A stretch of DNA of 64,000 bases from Arma custos (taxonomy: Eukaryota > Arthropoda > Insecta > Hemiptera > Pentatomidae). Below are positions 12,114 through 22,850 of this stretch, in pieces. A program made the position numbers and the translations under genes. The DNA lies in NCBI GenBank assembly GCA_037127475.1, contig CM073759.1:181023000-181086999 (forward strand), written 5' to 3'. Position 1 is the first letter of the stretch. Every line of letters starts with the position of its first letter. Below the pieces are notes generated by a model. The model was not told the DNA's origin, did not search any database, and saw only the letters and a program-made list of their open reading frames with translations.

Positions 12114-12235
12114 GACCTCAATCTCTCTTATTCTTTCTTGTTATTTCTCCCTCTTTTTTCTCCTATGCAGGTGTTTCTCCTCCAATCTTAACACTCTGTA
12201 ATCAGAAACAGCCTGGCGAGTCCTATGCACATTTA

Positions 12236-12700
12236 TCATCTTCCTATAGGCTCTTGACATTCTTGATCAAACCATGTAGACCTCTGAGGCCGCCTCTCTA
12301 AGCCCAGTACTTCTTCAGCAATTTGTTTAATAGCATCCCTACACTGGCACCATATTTTATCAACACCATTCTCCTCAGACCCATGTTCCAAAGCTACATC
12401 CAACCTTTGGGCAAACTGGAGTTTGTACTCTGGCTCCTGCAGGTTTCGAGTATTTATTCTCCTTGAGCGGGTACCTCTAGTCTTATGTACGTTGCTAATT
12501 TTGGCATGGATACGTGCTACTACCAGGTAATGATCGCTATCTAAATTTGCTCCTCTGTATGTTCTAACCGCCATAAGTATAGAACGCTGTCTTCTGCTGA
12601 TAAGAACATGGTCAATCTGGTTCCTGAAGTTATTGTCTGGAGAAACCCATGTTGCCTTGTAGATATCTTTCCTATCAAACATGGTACTCCCAACAACCAT
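12236..12700 (-). pseudogene. RTE endonuclease end and linker, second frame
   Basis: Continues the endonuclease with NQIDHVLISRRQ and the catalytic SDHYLVVARI, then the basic linker TRGTRSRRINTRNL and the STWFDQECQE motif that precedes the reverse transcriptase in this clade. Near 12240 the chain shifts frame again. The connecting stretch 12115-12240 (KMINVHRTRQAV, then LRLEEKHLHRRKK) also holds one in-frame TAA, where glutamine would be expected. Confidence 0.85.
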
Positions 12701-13420
12701 GCTGCAAAATTGACCAACTTAGTTCCATTATCATTGGACATATTGTGCAGGCTACGTCTTCCAGCTAGGGGCAAAAGAACTGAATCTCTACCGATCTGTG
12801 CATTGAGGTCTCCCAAACCTATTTTTATATCGTGACGAGGACATTCATCGAAGGCACTTTCGAGGTTGCTATAGAAAGTTTCCTTTGCTTCTTCTTCCGC
12901 CACCTCTGTTGGTGCGTGGCACGAAATTATAGAATAGTTTCGGAATCTTCCTTTAAGTCGTAACTTACAGATGCGGTGGTTAATGGGCTTAAAATCAATA
13001 ACCATTTGTCTCATCCCACCGCCAACAACAAAGCCTGTTCCAAAAATATGCTGATCTTTGTGACAACTGTAGTATATAGTGTGATGCTTCATCTCCATAA
13101 TGCCTGATCCTGTCCATCTCATCTCTTGGATTGCCGTTATATCTATCTTATACTTAGACAGCTCATCCAGTAGCATCTTTAAAGATCCTGGTCTAAATAA
13201 TGATCTTACATTCCATGTGGCTAGTTTAAAATCCTTGAGTGCGCCGGGTCTATTCCTTGAAGACAGTCCAAATCCGAGGCTCATTCCTTGATGTTTCACA
13301 GCAATACATGTTTTCTGAGGGTGGGGTAGCTGGCCCCTCCGCTCAACCCCCAACCTGGAGGACCAGTAGCTGATTGCGACCCTAGGGCCGGGCGATGGGT
13401 TCGCTACTTCCCTACGCCAA
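12541..13420 (-). pseudogene. RTE endonuclease domain (5' part of polyprotein)
   Basis: APE-type endonuclease that would nick target DNA for target-primed reverse transcription. In the frame running down from 13425, residues 69-76 are ATWNVRSL, 100-104 QEMRW, 170-174 HAPTE and 205-212 GDLNAQIG. The first in-frame ATG is near 13284 (residue 48, MSLGFGLSS); upstream codons may be leader. At about 12690 the conserved chain moves to another frame (NNFRNQIDHVLIS and SDHYLV lie in the piece at 12236-12700), so a frameshift separates the two catalytic halves. Confidence 0.88.
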
Positions 13421-13425
13421 ATCAC

Positions 13426-13671
13426 AATAACTAATGTCTGAAAATTTACAAAACAACCTTTTACGAAATCAGAGGTGGAACAGGGGTGGTTGAGAAAGAA
13501 TTTTAAAAATTGTCTATCTATAAACTATCTTCAATTTATAAACATTTGATATATTTCAAACTTTTTTGTCTTATTTTTACAAACTTATTGTACAAACTAT
13601 TATTAATATATTTTGTTGTTAGTTGTTATAATTTATATATCAGGATATATATAAGGATGTGTCCGGCCAAG
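13426..13671. other. Short gene-free stretch
   Basis: AT-rich, no recognisable element. Confidence 0.4.
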
Positions 13672-13742
13672 AAGCGAACTAGGATGGCTTAGTTGGGAAA
13701 GCACCACGAAGGATACGTGGGAGACCCAGTTTCGAGTCTATT
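13672..13742 (+). repeat. tRNA-like sequence (family B), decayed
   Basis: ACTAGGATGGCTTAGTTGGG, then a CCACG..CGTGG stem, then GGGAGACCCAGTTTCGAGTC. It matches, block by block, the tRNA-like unit at 59690-59765. D-arm and T-arm positions have mutated, so it is not a functional tRNA gene. Confidence 0.65.
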
Positions 13743-15112
13743 TATACATATATTTATATAGGTGTGATATTTCAATGATATACAGGAATATTTGTAAATC
13801 AATATTGATCAATAGAATCTGAAGTTTAATTATATATCAGCCTTAAATTGATTTAATAAAAACACAAACGAATTTTTATTCAATTTTATTTATTAAAATT
13901 ACTTGATGTTATTTAACGAAGGAAGGATTCATTTCTGATGTTTAGTGTTTTTTATTTATTATTTGAAATCAACTCTAAACTTAAAGCACACCTACACAAC
14001 AGTTTATCGTAGTTTCTTACAAGACAATAAAGATAAACTTCTTACAAGAAATTGAAAATATCATATTAGATCCTCAGTACTGTTGCACCAATCCGGCTGA
14101 TGGAATATACCGGAGATATCGAACTACATAGTTTTGTTAATTGTAATAATTTAGAAAATTGATTTATAATAAAAAAAATAAGGTTGGAACGATATAAATA
14201 GTTGAGATTAGCAACAATACGTCATATTCAATTGAATTAACAAAAAAATAATCTTTTTACAGGACTAAAAGTGATTTAGCACTGTTAAATTTCCGTGCAC
14301 ATTTTGCTCTCAATAAATTCCACAGTGATTTTTATATCCGCCACGATGTAAATTCGCACGGGGCGTGTGGGAAAAAGCAATAGGTTTAATAAAAAAAAAA
14401 TCGTTTTATTTTTTAAATCTGAGAGATAGCGAATTGAAAAGAATAAAGTAGAAACCTCGATCCAGTAACGAGGCGTAGAACGAAAATAACGGTCGCTTTT
14501 GAGGGCGGGAAAAACGATGGAAGAAAAACTAGCGGGGCACTGCGCTGTAACGGGGCCCCCCTACTTTACATTCTCACTGGAAAATGGGAAAATTCCAGAA
14601 GGGACAGTTTTCAGGGCTCATTTCAGGCCACCGTAACCGCTCCTATCTCCCGCCCGTCTCTGATCTTTTTCATAGCGCATTATACCGCTCACTGAAAATT
14701 CAACGAATATTCTAATGCAAGAATAGGAATAACGTTTTTCGAAAGAGAAAAAAAATACACTACTATCTTGTATTTTTAATACTCAGGGACCTCTCTATCT
14801 CAAATATATTCCATCTGTGAAATAGAAAAAACTCAGAAGAAATCTACAGAATCAGAATTTTAAATTTGCTTGGAAAACTTTTAATTTAACAATATTCTCT
14901 ATCTGAGGATGGATATTTACTTTATTAAAAAATAAATTTGAAAAAAATCTACCCGAGCTTTATTCTTACAGTATTTGTTATTCTCAGTTTAAAATTATTT
15001 TTCCCTCGAAGGTGAAATACTATTCGAATGAAGATTGGTATGCTCATATTTGTATATTTTTTAATTTTAATTTCGTCTGTGGATTTTTTAATTTATATAT
15101 ATATCTTAAATT
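13743..15112. other. Gene-free stretch with a GC-richer island at 14290-14720
   Basis: Mostly AT-rich. The island at about 14290-14720 (for example CGCACGGGGCGTGTGGG, AACGGGGCCCCCCTACTTT, CTCCCGCCCGTCTCTGATC) is not shared with any repeat seen here and shows no reading frame. It is a candidate single-copy or regulatory sequence; function is not visible from sequence alone. Confidence 0.4.
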
Positions 15113-15400
15113 TGTAAGGGATTTAAATGGAGTGGCGTTTTAGGTTATAGATCAACTCTTGTGTGATGCAGTGATCAACTGTAATTTTAATAATACATTC
15201 CAATTAGCACCTTATATTATAAATACAAATATTACAGTAAACTAATAAGCTTAAAACTACCTGAATCGATACAATTGCCGATAGCAAAACTTTAATAAAC
15301 ACTAGTGCAATATTCTCAATGCTAACCGTCCTGTTACCTCCTCACTCTCACTCCAAGTCCACATGTGACAAAGACCAGCTTGATAACACACAAGCTTACA
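15113..15400 (-). repeat. 3' LTR of the miniature gypsy element
   Basis: 288 bp, TGTAAGGGATTT at one end and AAGCTTACA at the other, with a TGTAAG/CTTACA inverted terminus. It is adjoined by the purine tract (complement of TCCCTCCTTTTT), which primes plus-strand synthesis in this group and fixes the orientation as minus. Confidence 0.88.
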
Positions 15401-15410
15401 TCCCTCCTTT

Positions 15411-15800
15411 TTAAGACCGAGGGTACACTACATCGGAATAAGGAACGAGCTTACTAGCATGAAAAATATTTGATTGATTTTTTCTAAATCTGCTATCTAA
15501 CACAAACATTACCTCTGAAATTTTCTCTTTAATTTTAAACGGTCCTACTCTAATTTGATCGATTTTATGTTTATTCAACTTATTAATGTTTTGTACATAG
15601 ACTAAATCTCCTACCTTATAATCTATTTGTTTTACATTCTTATCATAATATTCCTTATTTTGATTGTGAATTTCTTTTGATTTCCTAAAAGCTATTTCTC
15701 TATTGTTGACCAAATTTGTCAAATTGGTGTTGTTTAATTCATCAGGTAAAAATGAATAATTCACTCCTGTCAGCAAATAATTAGGCCCAAGGACTCGCAT
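15411..15800 (-). pseudogene. Ty3/gypsy integrase C-terminal fragment
   Basis: The last ~125 residues of a gypsy pol protein. LGPNYLLTG near the start, EYYDKNVKQ (51-59), YKVGDLVYVQN (61-71) and VGPFKIKEKI (86-95) are the usual landmarks of the integrase C-terminal chromatin- or DNA-binding segment. The catalytic core and zinc finger are absent. The frame ends 11 bases inside the LTR-proximal purine tract, as normal. It differs in frame from the gag fragment, so no fusion protein is produced without a shift. Confidence 0.85.
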
Positions 15801-16218
15801 TTATATTTTCACCGTTAAACTTTTCAATCACTATGTCCTTTGCCAGAGAACTTGTTTTTCTTTCAAATGTTACTGTTGACTCTCTGTTTACACTTGGCTC
15901 TTGAACTGTAGTAACCTCTTCCAAATATTCATCATGCAACACAACAATCCCTTCTGTATCTAAATAAATATTCTTTAGTTCATCAGATAAAGTCAACACA
16001 ACATTGCGAAATTTATTGCGAACCTTTAAACTTTTAACAACATTTTTAACAATCGGATTTTCAAAAAGCTGTTTATGTTGAGCACTAGTCTGCTTACCTA
16101 CTGGAAACAAAAAACTTTCCTCTTGACCGAGTAGCTGAATTCTTTTTACTTGAACTACAGTACTTTTTGAATCCGCACCAGCCTCCGAGACAAAATAAAA
16201 CTTTGCTTTAATCTCCAT
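15781..16218 (-). pseudogene. Ty3/gypsy gag N-terminal fragment
   Basis: Starts MEIKAKFYF with a real ATG only 11 bases inside the 5' LTR boundary, so the primer-binding site would have to overlap the gag start, an unusually short leader. About 140 residues follow to VIEKFNGENINASPW (the KFNGEN-type motif that precedes the capsid-like part in insect gypsy gag), and then the sequence jumps to integrase. The deletion junction is at about 15785-15800. The structural core of gag is missing. Confidence 0.8.
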
Positions 16219-16228
16219 TGTATCGATT

Positions 16229-16433
16229 TGTAAGGGATTTAAATGGAGTGGCGTTTTAGGTTATAGATCAACTCTTGTATGATGCAGTGATCAACTGTAA
16301 TTTTAATAATACATTCCAATTAGCACCCTATGTTATAAATACAAATATTACAGTAAACTAAAAAGCTTAAAACTACCTGAATCGATACAATTCCACATGT
16401 GACAAAGACCAGCTTGATAACACACAAGCTTAC
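16229..16433 (-). repeat. 5' LTR of the miniature gypsy element, internally deleted
   Basis: Matches the 3' LTR closely but lacks about 83 bases: after GATACAATT it jumps straight to CCACATGTGACAAAG. The last base of the terminal inverted repeat is changed (CTTACT instead of CTTACA). Confidence 0.85.
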
Positions 16434-16464
16434 TATTATGCTTATTATATTATATTATATTATC

Positions 16465-16585
16465 AATTATGGGGGTGGAGTTGCTCAGATAATCCATAGG
16501 CTCCAGCAAAGTGGGTACCCGGTTCCTACAATAATAATCCGATTTGCTATGGCAGAATTATATTACGTTGAATGATTAAACAAAC
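16465..16585 (+). mobile_element. SINE family C, internally deleted copy
   Basis: A head-like piece (GGGGGTGGAGTTGCTCAGAT) is joined to the 3' blocks TAATAATCCGATTTGCTATGG and TTACGTTGAATGA plus an AAACAAAC tail, in the order seen at 47800-47900. Confidence 0.55.
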
Positions 16586-16735
16586 TTTATTTATAACTCC
16601 TACCAAACATAACTAAGTACAAACACCAGTTTTTTAATTGAATAATTATATTATAATTGGCGTAAACATGCCGAATGGAATAATCATGATTAGTTCAAAA
16701 AAAAAAGATAAATAAGTGATATAATAATAATAATA

Positions 16736-16800
16736 TATTCTTTCTTTATTCTGGGACAAATCCCATTTGAATAACAATACAGCTTTCTATACAGGGTATT
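16736..16800 (-). repeat. Retroposon 3' end with (ATT)n tail
   Basis: On the minus strand it ends GGGATTTGTCCCAGAATAAA, then GAAAGAATATA and ATT repeats. The same terminal phrase (GGGACATAGTCCCAGAATAA) occurs at 17190-17220 with a different microsatellite. The GGGAC..GTCCC hairpin next to an AATAAA-type signal looks like the 3' end of a LINE or SINE; the parent is not identified. Confidence 0.55.
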
Positions 16801-17159
16801 ATAATATCTTATTAAATGAGAAAGAATTAATGAGAAAAAAATAAAAAGTTGCGAATTACATCCAGTGATAACATTTAAAAAAGAAAAAAGAAAAAGAAAA
16901 CAGAGTAAAATAAATGAAAAATAACAGAAATAAGATTACAATAATTTTATAAAGAGAAGCAATAGATAATTGCATATGTATGCATATTACAATGCCAAGT
17001 AGAAACTAAGAAAGCAGAAAATAACACAAAAATATAAACAATATCAGCTGATATAACTTATTTTTAAAAATACCTGACTGAATGCGGCTTGATATGATTG
17101 ATATATCTGTATATTATATAGGTTTATATGGCTCAAAGTTTAAGAGGTGCAAAACATGT

Positions 17160-17300
17160 TTTCTATAGATAGATAGATAAGATAGAAAGAAAACTTTATT
17201 CTGGGACTATGTCCCTTAAGAATAACATAAATGAACAGAGTACAGAGTTAACTGTACTATATGTAGTACAGTTACAGTTTATATGAAACCTAAAACGTTA
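17160..17300 (-). repeat. Second copy of the same retroposon 3' end with (TATC)n tail
   Basis: On the minus strand, GGGACATAGTCCCAGAATAA precedes TATC repeats (ATAGATAGATAG on the plus strand, 17165-17178). GC-richer sequence up to about 17600 may be the body of this element (contains CGATCGATACATCGATAG), but no protein or tRNA-like boxes were convincing. Confidence 0.5.
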
Positions 17301-17714
17301 GCATGATGATACCATTTCGAACTCACACCTGAGTGCTAACCGCATCAGAACCGACAGAGGATTACAGGAGCAGAGACTGACAGAGTGATGACTATGATAG
17401 GAGCGAGCTAAATCCTCGAAGGCTATAATTGCGCAGGATATGGCAGGGACCTTTCGCAGCGACCGTTAGCCGGCATCAGGTGAAGGTCGCGATGGGTATC
17501 AGCGATCGATACATCGATAGCTAGGTCGATGGCTCTGGCCCACAAACCGTCATTGTTAGTCAGGCACCGTTACTGAAACCCGCATCATACTTTAATAGAT
17601 AATAGCCCTTGTTAACCTTTTTATTAGGGCTTGTAAACCGCGTATTTATAACTAAAAGTTAAAACAACAATTGCATATCATAATAATAGTAAGTAATAAA
17701 TGAATTTATTAAAA

Positions 17715-17872
17715 CTACAATAGGCTCAGGTGGAAAAGTTTCTGTGTTGTTGAAGGTTCCAGGTTCAAACCAGATTGTTACGGATAATTTATTTAACTTT
17801 TCCTGACTGACCCTATGTGACTACCAGACCCTACTCGGGCCCACTCAGCCACTATAAAGAGGTTACAATACA
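17715..17872 (+). mobile_element. tRNA-derived SINE, family A variant
   Basis: Box A-like AGGCTCAGGTGGAAAAGTT, box B-like GGTTCCAGGTTCAAACCAG, then the body CCCACTCAGCCACTATAAAG, equivalent to CACCCAGCCTCTATAAAA of other family A copies. 3' part missing. Confidence 0.6.
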
Positions 17873-18119
17873 ATAAGGGAAAACCTTGCAGTTGAATAAA
17901 TAGAAACATGATTTCAATGTTCAAAATGTTAGATCGTTGCGAAAAAAAGTTATTTACATTTTTAATAAATTGATTTTTATGTTATAATGACAAAATATTT
18001 GTTGGCATAAACCTTTCGAGTTATGCCCTAAAAGCATATTTCTTTCGCTAAAATAATTTTTAAGATTATGATATACTTAATATCTTAACAGGGATGGGAA
18101 ATGGGAACTTTTCGCCTTA

Positions 18120-18275
18120 ATAAAGTGGTTACTCTTTATTGAAGGAATCTGGCAGCTGAGCGTGATCTCGAACTAGTCACCTCTCTGCACAACCGTTGTT
18201 CTGTAAGCTGTACAGTCTTTACCTTGTAATGAACCCAAGGCTCTTCATGGGCTGCAGTGGCATATGTTTTTATGA
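18120..18275 (+). mobile_element. SINE family A, 3' half
   Basis: Contains AATCTGGCAGCTGAGCGTGA, CACCTCTCTGCACAACCGTT, CAGTCTTTACCTTGTAATGA and CTCTTCATGGGCTGCAGTGG, the conserved 3' blocks in order. No tRNA-like head. Confidence 0.75.
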
Positions 18276-18417
18276 ATACTGAGATGTGCTGCAGCTGATC
18301 TTCATTGACATGACCTTATTTCTTTTGCTCTGATGATGCTAGAATTTGCGAAACGTGGATTAGTTAGTTATTTCCCAGTATTTTCAATCAATATTCTTTT
18401 TGTCAAGCAAATGATCA

Positions 18418-18612
18418 CGTTCAGCCACCAGATTTTTCCCCTTATTTTGAGTACCCAAATTATAGAGGCTGTGTAAGATCAAGGGGAGTCCCATATAATC
18501 CATCTTCGGCTACTAATAGGCTTATTAAAAATTTTGCCAGTTCCGAGATTTGAAGCAGGATTTTTGGCATGGCAACTCAATGCACTACCACTGAGCCACT
18601 CTGCTCTACCTA
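18418..18612 (-). mobile_element. SINE family A, 5' half
   Basis: On the minus strand it begins with a TAGAGCAGAGTGGCTCAGTG-type head and GAGTTGCCATGCC, followed by the body through CCTCTATAATTTGGGTACTC and AAATCTGGTGGCTGAACGTG. Head-to-head with the 3' half at 18120-18275. Confidence 0.78.
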
Positions 18613-18763
18613 TGTATAAATACATGAATGAAAAGTAGTTATCTCTTTCTTATCCGAAGATATTGATTATTTTTTAAAGGCAATTTATAAACGACTATAA
18701 ATGAAAATATATTTTAGCAATGGATTGAATTGGTCAGGGGGTACACTGAAATATATTACAGAA

Positions 18764-18912
18764 CTTATTTTAATGTTCCAATGTTTTGGCCTAAGACGTA
18801 CGCCTTCTTCGGGCCTTTAGGGCTGGGAAGGAAGAAGGCTTCTGTTCTGGAGTCGAAAAGATGGCCCACATCTTAGGCCGAAACATTGGCATATTAAAAT
18901 TAGTTTAATGAA
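18764..18912. repeat. Inverted pair of pseudo-LTR-like motifs
   Basis: ATTTTAATGTTCCAATGTTT, then GGCCTAAGAC, at 18767-18800 pairs with GTC..CATCTTAGGCCGAAACATTGGC and ATATTAAAATTAG at 18865-18903. Each arm carries a GAAGAAGGC or GAAAAGATGGCC block, a loop, GGCC and (G/A)AAACATTGG, the motif pattern of the Penelope-like pseudo-LTRs at 34.2-35.1 kb but without any coding region between. Confidence 0.6.
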
Positions 18913-19744
18913 GGGTACAATTAGTCTGGGGGTGCAGTCATTAATAACACGAAATAAGAAAAAGTCTTCCAGTCAAATATTTTTCTCTCTATCATAAAAT
19001 AAGTTTTGCTTATTTTGCTTATCTTTGTCTGCACCCCCTTACCAATTCAAGCCCTTATTAGAATTAGCCGATCAACCATTTTCCACTTAAACATGAAAAT
19101 ATATCGTAATATAATAGAAAATCAAGCTTTATTATACTCAGCAAGGTCTTGCTTCAAAATCTGGTTAAACATAATATGTAAAAACAATGTTTCTGTTTGC
19201 CAGACGTCTATGTGTGGAAGGCCTTCCGGAGGTATGTTTACTGGATCTTCACATATTTAAGTGTCCATTAACACTTTAACTGCCATAGTGTGATTCAGTG
19301 GTACGTAATTTGTTTTCTTTATTACTAAAATTCAGCCATTGAATGTTTTGTACCTGACTTTCAATGATGAAACACAGGCCATTCAAGGTCAATCTTCACT
19401 CAAAATAATACCAAACCCTGTATCAATTTGATAGAACTGCTCCAAAGTACAAGTATCAGTCCTCTGGGTGTACCAGACTGATATACAAGGCCACGGTATG
19501 CAATTTTATAATGTATACACATGATACATATGGCTAGACAAGGTTGAATCAATTTGTATCAAATATATACATATGGGGCAGTTAATGTTAAAAATGTTAA
19601 AAACAGAAAAATGTTAACTGTCGGTTTCTTACAGGGGTTGTGGTTTTTGTATTGTATTGTTCATCATATCCCTCGATGCTGCATTTTAATATATATTTTT
19701 ACTCTTTACTATGTATCATTTTAATTTGTATACATCTTTCATAT
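18913..19744. other. Gene-free stretch
   Basis: AT-rich; open frames have no recognisable motif. Confidence 0.4.
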
Positions 19745-19855
19745 CAAGCCTTGAAGAAGACTTGTAGTGAAAACGTTGGTTTATAATAAATAGTTCTCCT
19801 TATTTTTGAAATTTTTTCTGACCCTCTCTCGGACCATTTTCTTTCTCGTAAAATA
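19745..19855 (+). repeat. Pseudo-LTR-like fragment, family P2
   Basis: CTTGAAGAAGACTTG, AAAACGTTGG, TTTATAATAAA, TAGTTCTCCTTATTT, CTGACCCTCTC and CGGACCATTTTCTTTCTC in order. The same blocks in the same order occur, on the minus strand, at 37660-37765 and 49618-49790. No open frame. Confidence 0.65.
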
Positions 19856-19869
19856 TAATATAACGTCAA

Positions 19870-20250
19870 CTAATACTATTAAAGATATTATAATTTTAAA
19901 TATCTTTATTTTGAAGTGAAAAGATTTGTCTTTACCGGGATTCGAACCTTGGTCGCCCGCATCTCTAGCACGGTGCTCTAAACACTGAGCTACCAAATGT
20001 CGTATCCAAGCCAGATCTCTTCACCGATCCTATATCCCCGTTTTCTCGAAATTTTTGCGATGTATAGGATCGGTGAAAAGAATGGATTTGTCTGCCTTGG
20101 ATACGACCCTTAGTAGCTCAGTTGTTAGAGCACCGCACTAGAGAAGCGGGTGACAAGGGTTCGAATCCCGGCCAAGACAAATCTTTTCTCTTCAAAATAA
20201 AAATATTTAAAAATAATCACCATCAAATGACAATAAATAAAAAATAATTA
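19870..20250. repeat. Palindromic pair of tRNA-like units (family B, copy 1)
   Basis: A minus-strand tRNA-like unit (complement of 19925-20005; CGGGATTCGAACC, GAGCTACC) and a plus-strand unit (20105-20177; GTAGCTCAGTTGTTAGAGCA, GGGTTCGAATCCCGG) face each other across a short spacer, with arms extending to AAGATTTGTC and GACAAATCTT and to the shared TTCAAAATAAAAATATTTAA flank. D-arm, anticodon-arm and T-arm elements are visible, but acceptor pairing is incomplete and anticodon loops differ, so these are tRNA-derived repeats. Confidence 0.8.
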
Positions 20251-22559
20251 TAATATTATTATTTTTTAGGAGAAATAAACATATTTAAAAATTAAAAGTT
20301 AAAATATTAGTTCGAAAAAGTCGTATTTACATTACATTTTTTTACCTTACCTAAAGAAAAGATCATTTTTTTTAGGTCAATCATGATATCGATAGGTGAG
20401 AAAATTATCAGCAGGTGAGTCAGTAGAGATTGACCGCAGGCAATTCGATGACATTAGCAGAGAGCGGAAGTAGTTGTGGTCTTCTTGCCTCTCAGTTCGT
20501 CACTCCAAAGCCTCTTCTATAAGGTCAATACTTAGAAATATTATTTATTTGTTTTATATATTTATTTATTACAATTTATGTATCCAATGAAAGTGTTAGA
20601 ATCGTGAAGGTTGATAGAGGCTTGTGCAGTTGCTGGGCTTTACGGAATCCTAAAAAATTAACATGTACAGAGCCGATTGGCAAATGTATGTAGGAGGATG
20701 ATCTTACGGATTTCAGTTTGGGTACAATCCAACGGATCCGCTCAGCGCTTAATAAATGTTTAGAAGTTAATTCCTCTAATTCCGATCCGTTTATCTGATA
20801 CATTGGTACCTTGATTTACAGTTTAAAATTAGTAAAATACTAAGAGGGATAAAGATTGAGCTTAAAGGTTCCTACATCAGATTAACATGATATATCCCTC
20901 TTTTATATGTATACATGTCCAAATAAACCTTCCCTTTTTTCTCATTATTAAGTCGCGAAATTGTTTTTATTATTTAACTGTCAGGCTATGCTGTCTAATT
21001 TTTAAATGTGTATTTTCTTTTTTATACCAGATTATTACAAGAAATGTTTGACAACAAATTATAAAAGGTATATTCTATAACTAATCATAAGAAATAATCA
21101 CCATGATAGCTCATGTTAGAGGGTTGTATAAAGTAGTAAACTATAAGAACTTTATTATAATTTATTTTATTGTTATGTGATATAATTTATATAAGAATTT
21201 TGTATTATGCAAAATATATGTAACCGAGGTTGCACACAGTGACGATGCAGGAAGTTGATGAATAATTGGAAAACTTTGGATAACCTCACACTTACCCTTA
21301 ATACCTATAGATGTATCTCGCTGGAGATGTGAATTTCTTACACATATTTCATCTTTTTATTATATTTATCGTGTATAAAATATATTTGTTTCAGTGAAAA
21401 TACTAATAAGCATTACATTTCTCATACATTTCGGTCAGTATATATTTTTTAATTTTGTATTTATTTGGTTTACACTTTCATTTAATTTTATTTCTTATCT
21501 ACAACATTTGATATAGTGTTATATACGTTTTTGTAAATAGATTTCATACTTAATTCTGCTTCTTTATTACTAATAAAGCCCTCTAGCCCTCTCACGTGTA
21601 CCTGCGTGGAGCTTTATGATTTAGTATTATTAGGGCCAGATATGTTATGTTTAGTATTGTAGTTCAGATATGTCTTATATGATTTTGAGTAAAATTGTGT
21701 AATCTGAGTCATATGTGTATATATATAAAGAGATAGAGATAAAATACTTGTGGTAGGACGTACCTTACCGACACTAGGCTAATGAAAGCCATTAGTACCT
21801 GGCGCCGATTAGATCTGAGGTCGGTAAAGCACAGCTGCACGCGCACCTGGCCCTCAGATAATATTAATGCATTTAGGCTACAGTTTTTTGTTTGACTTTT
21901 CCTTTTTTTTTACTATTTTCGATTTACCAGTACATCTGTTTTCGCCAAGGTGTAGTAACGGAATGAAGGATAAAAAAACATCGTTAATTTTGACCATCCC
22001 AATCAGAACACGCCGGATATATTTTTCAAATAATCAGCTCATCATTAGCGGTGAGCTGGTTGTTCTTGTTAGTATACTGATTCGGATCTAACGATTTACC
22101 GTTAAATTATAATTAAACAAGAATGAAAAAATCTGTAGGACTCAATTCAAGCTCATTTTTGAAAGATATGGCGAGAATTAATACATCTTACATATCAGAA
22201 ATATGAGGTTATCTTCCAAAAAGAAGTTGACTCTACAATCGAAAAAAACAATTTCTTCAAATGTAAATCGCCCAATTGTTAGCTACGATAGAGCGCAATG
22301 AACATTGTAATTATGTTTTAGTTATCCATCAATGATATATAGGGTGAACGGTGGCACTTTAACGGGTCCTAAATTAGAAAAATATAGCAATTTGGCCAAA
22401 TTATCAATTTTTAGTCTTAGCATAATAATTTCACGCTTAGCAAGAGCATTCTTAACAGGAACAGATTTTCTTCTACTGTTATAATTTGTTGGGCCTAATT
22501 TCAGAATTTATTTATTTTTGATATGTATAGTTTAAACATTCTTCGACTATCCCATTATA
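20251..22559. other. Gene-free stretch
   Basis: AT-rich. A short GC-rich piece at 21770-21850 (CGCCGATTAGATCTGAGGTC, GCACAGCTGCACGCGCACC) is unassigned. No coding motif found. Confidence 0.4.
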
Positions 22560-22850
22560 TTTTAGGAATATAACAATTTTCGGAACGGAGCCAAGAAGGA
22601 AGCTTTCTGAGGAATTCGAAAGGATTCCTCTCAGCTCAGGAACTTTGTCTACATTTTTTCCGAATTAAGACGCTGCCCCGACCTCCGATAGCAATGGCAG
22701 CTAAATTATTTCAAATTCCAGAAAGGAGGGCGGTTACAATTAGTTAGCTTTCTGGAATGTTTTCCAGGACTAGGCTTCGTCGGCAGTAGTTTTAGTTATG
22801 TAAATTCCAGGAGTAAAAAATAGTGGAATGGATTACAAGTTTACTGGAAA
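22560..22850. other. GC-richer non-repeat island
   Basis: Sequence such as GACGCTGCCCCGACCTCCGA and CAGAAAGGAGGGCGGTTAC is not repeated in the window and has no frame. Possible conserved non-coding DNA. Confidence 0.35.

Larger units (their letters stand above)
10330..13420 (-). mobile_element. RTE-type non-LTR retrotransposon, apparently full length
   Basis: A 3.09-kb minus-strand element bounded by the 12-bp duplication ATCACAATAACT (10318-10329 and 13421-13432). The 5' end has a GC-rich leader of about 135-200 bases before the endonuclease motif ATWNVRSL; the 3' end, on the minus strand, is GGTTGTAGAGCC followed by GTGATAATAATAATA, a short repeat tail. Same clade as the 2.8-5.65 kb element but a clearly different family by protein sequence. 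Coding capacity is broken by two frameshifts and one stop, described under the pseudogene entries. Confidence 0.92.
15113..16433 (-). mobile_element. Miniature Ty3/gypsy LTR retrotransposon (gag start joined to integrase end)
   Basis: Two LTRs flank only about 830 bp of internal sequence. On the minus strand the order is 5' LTR (16433-16229), beginning of gag, end of integrase, a purine-rich tract (complement of 15401-15412) and 3' LTR (15400-15113). A complete element of this type is normally several kilobases, so most of gag plus protease, reverse transcriptase, RNase H and most of integrase are missing. LTR ends are TGTAAG..CTTACA on the intact copy. No clear target-site duplication is visible (AAATT on the left, TATTA on the right). 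Confidence 0.88.
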
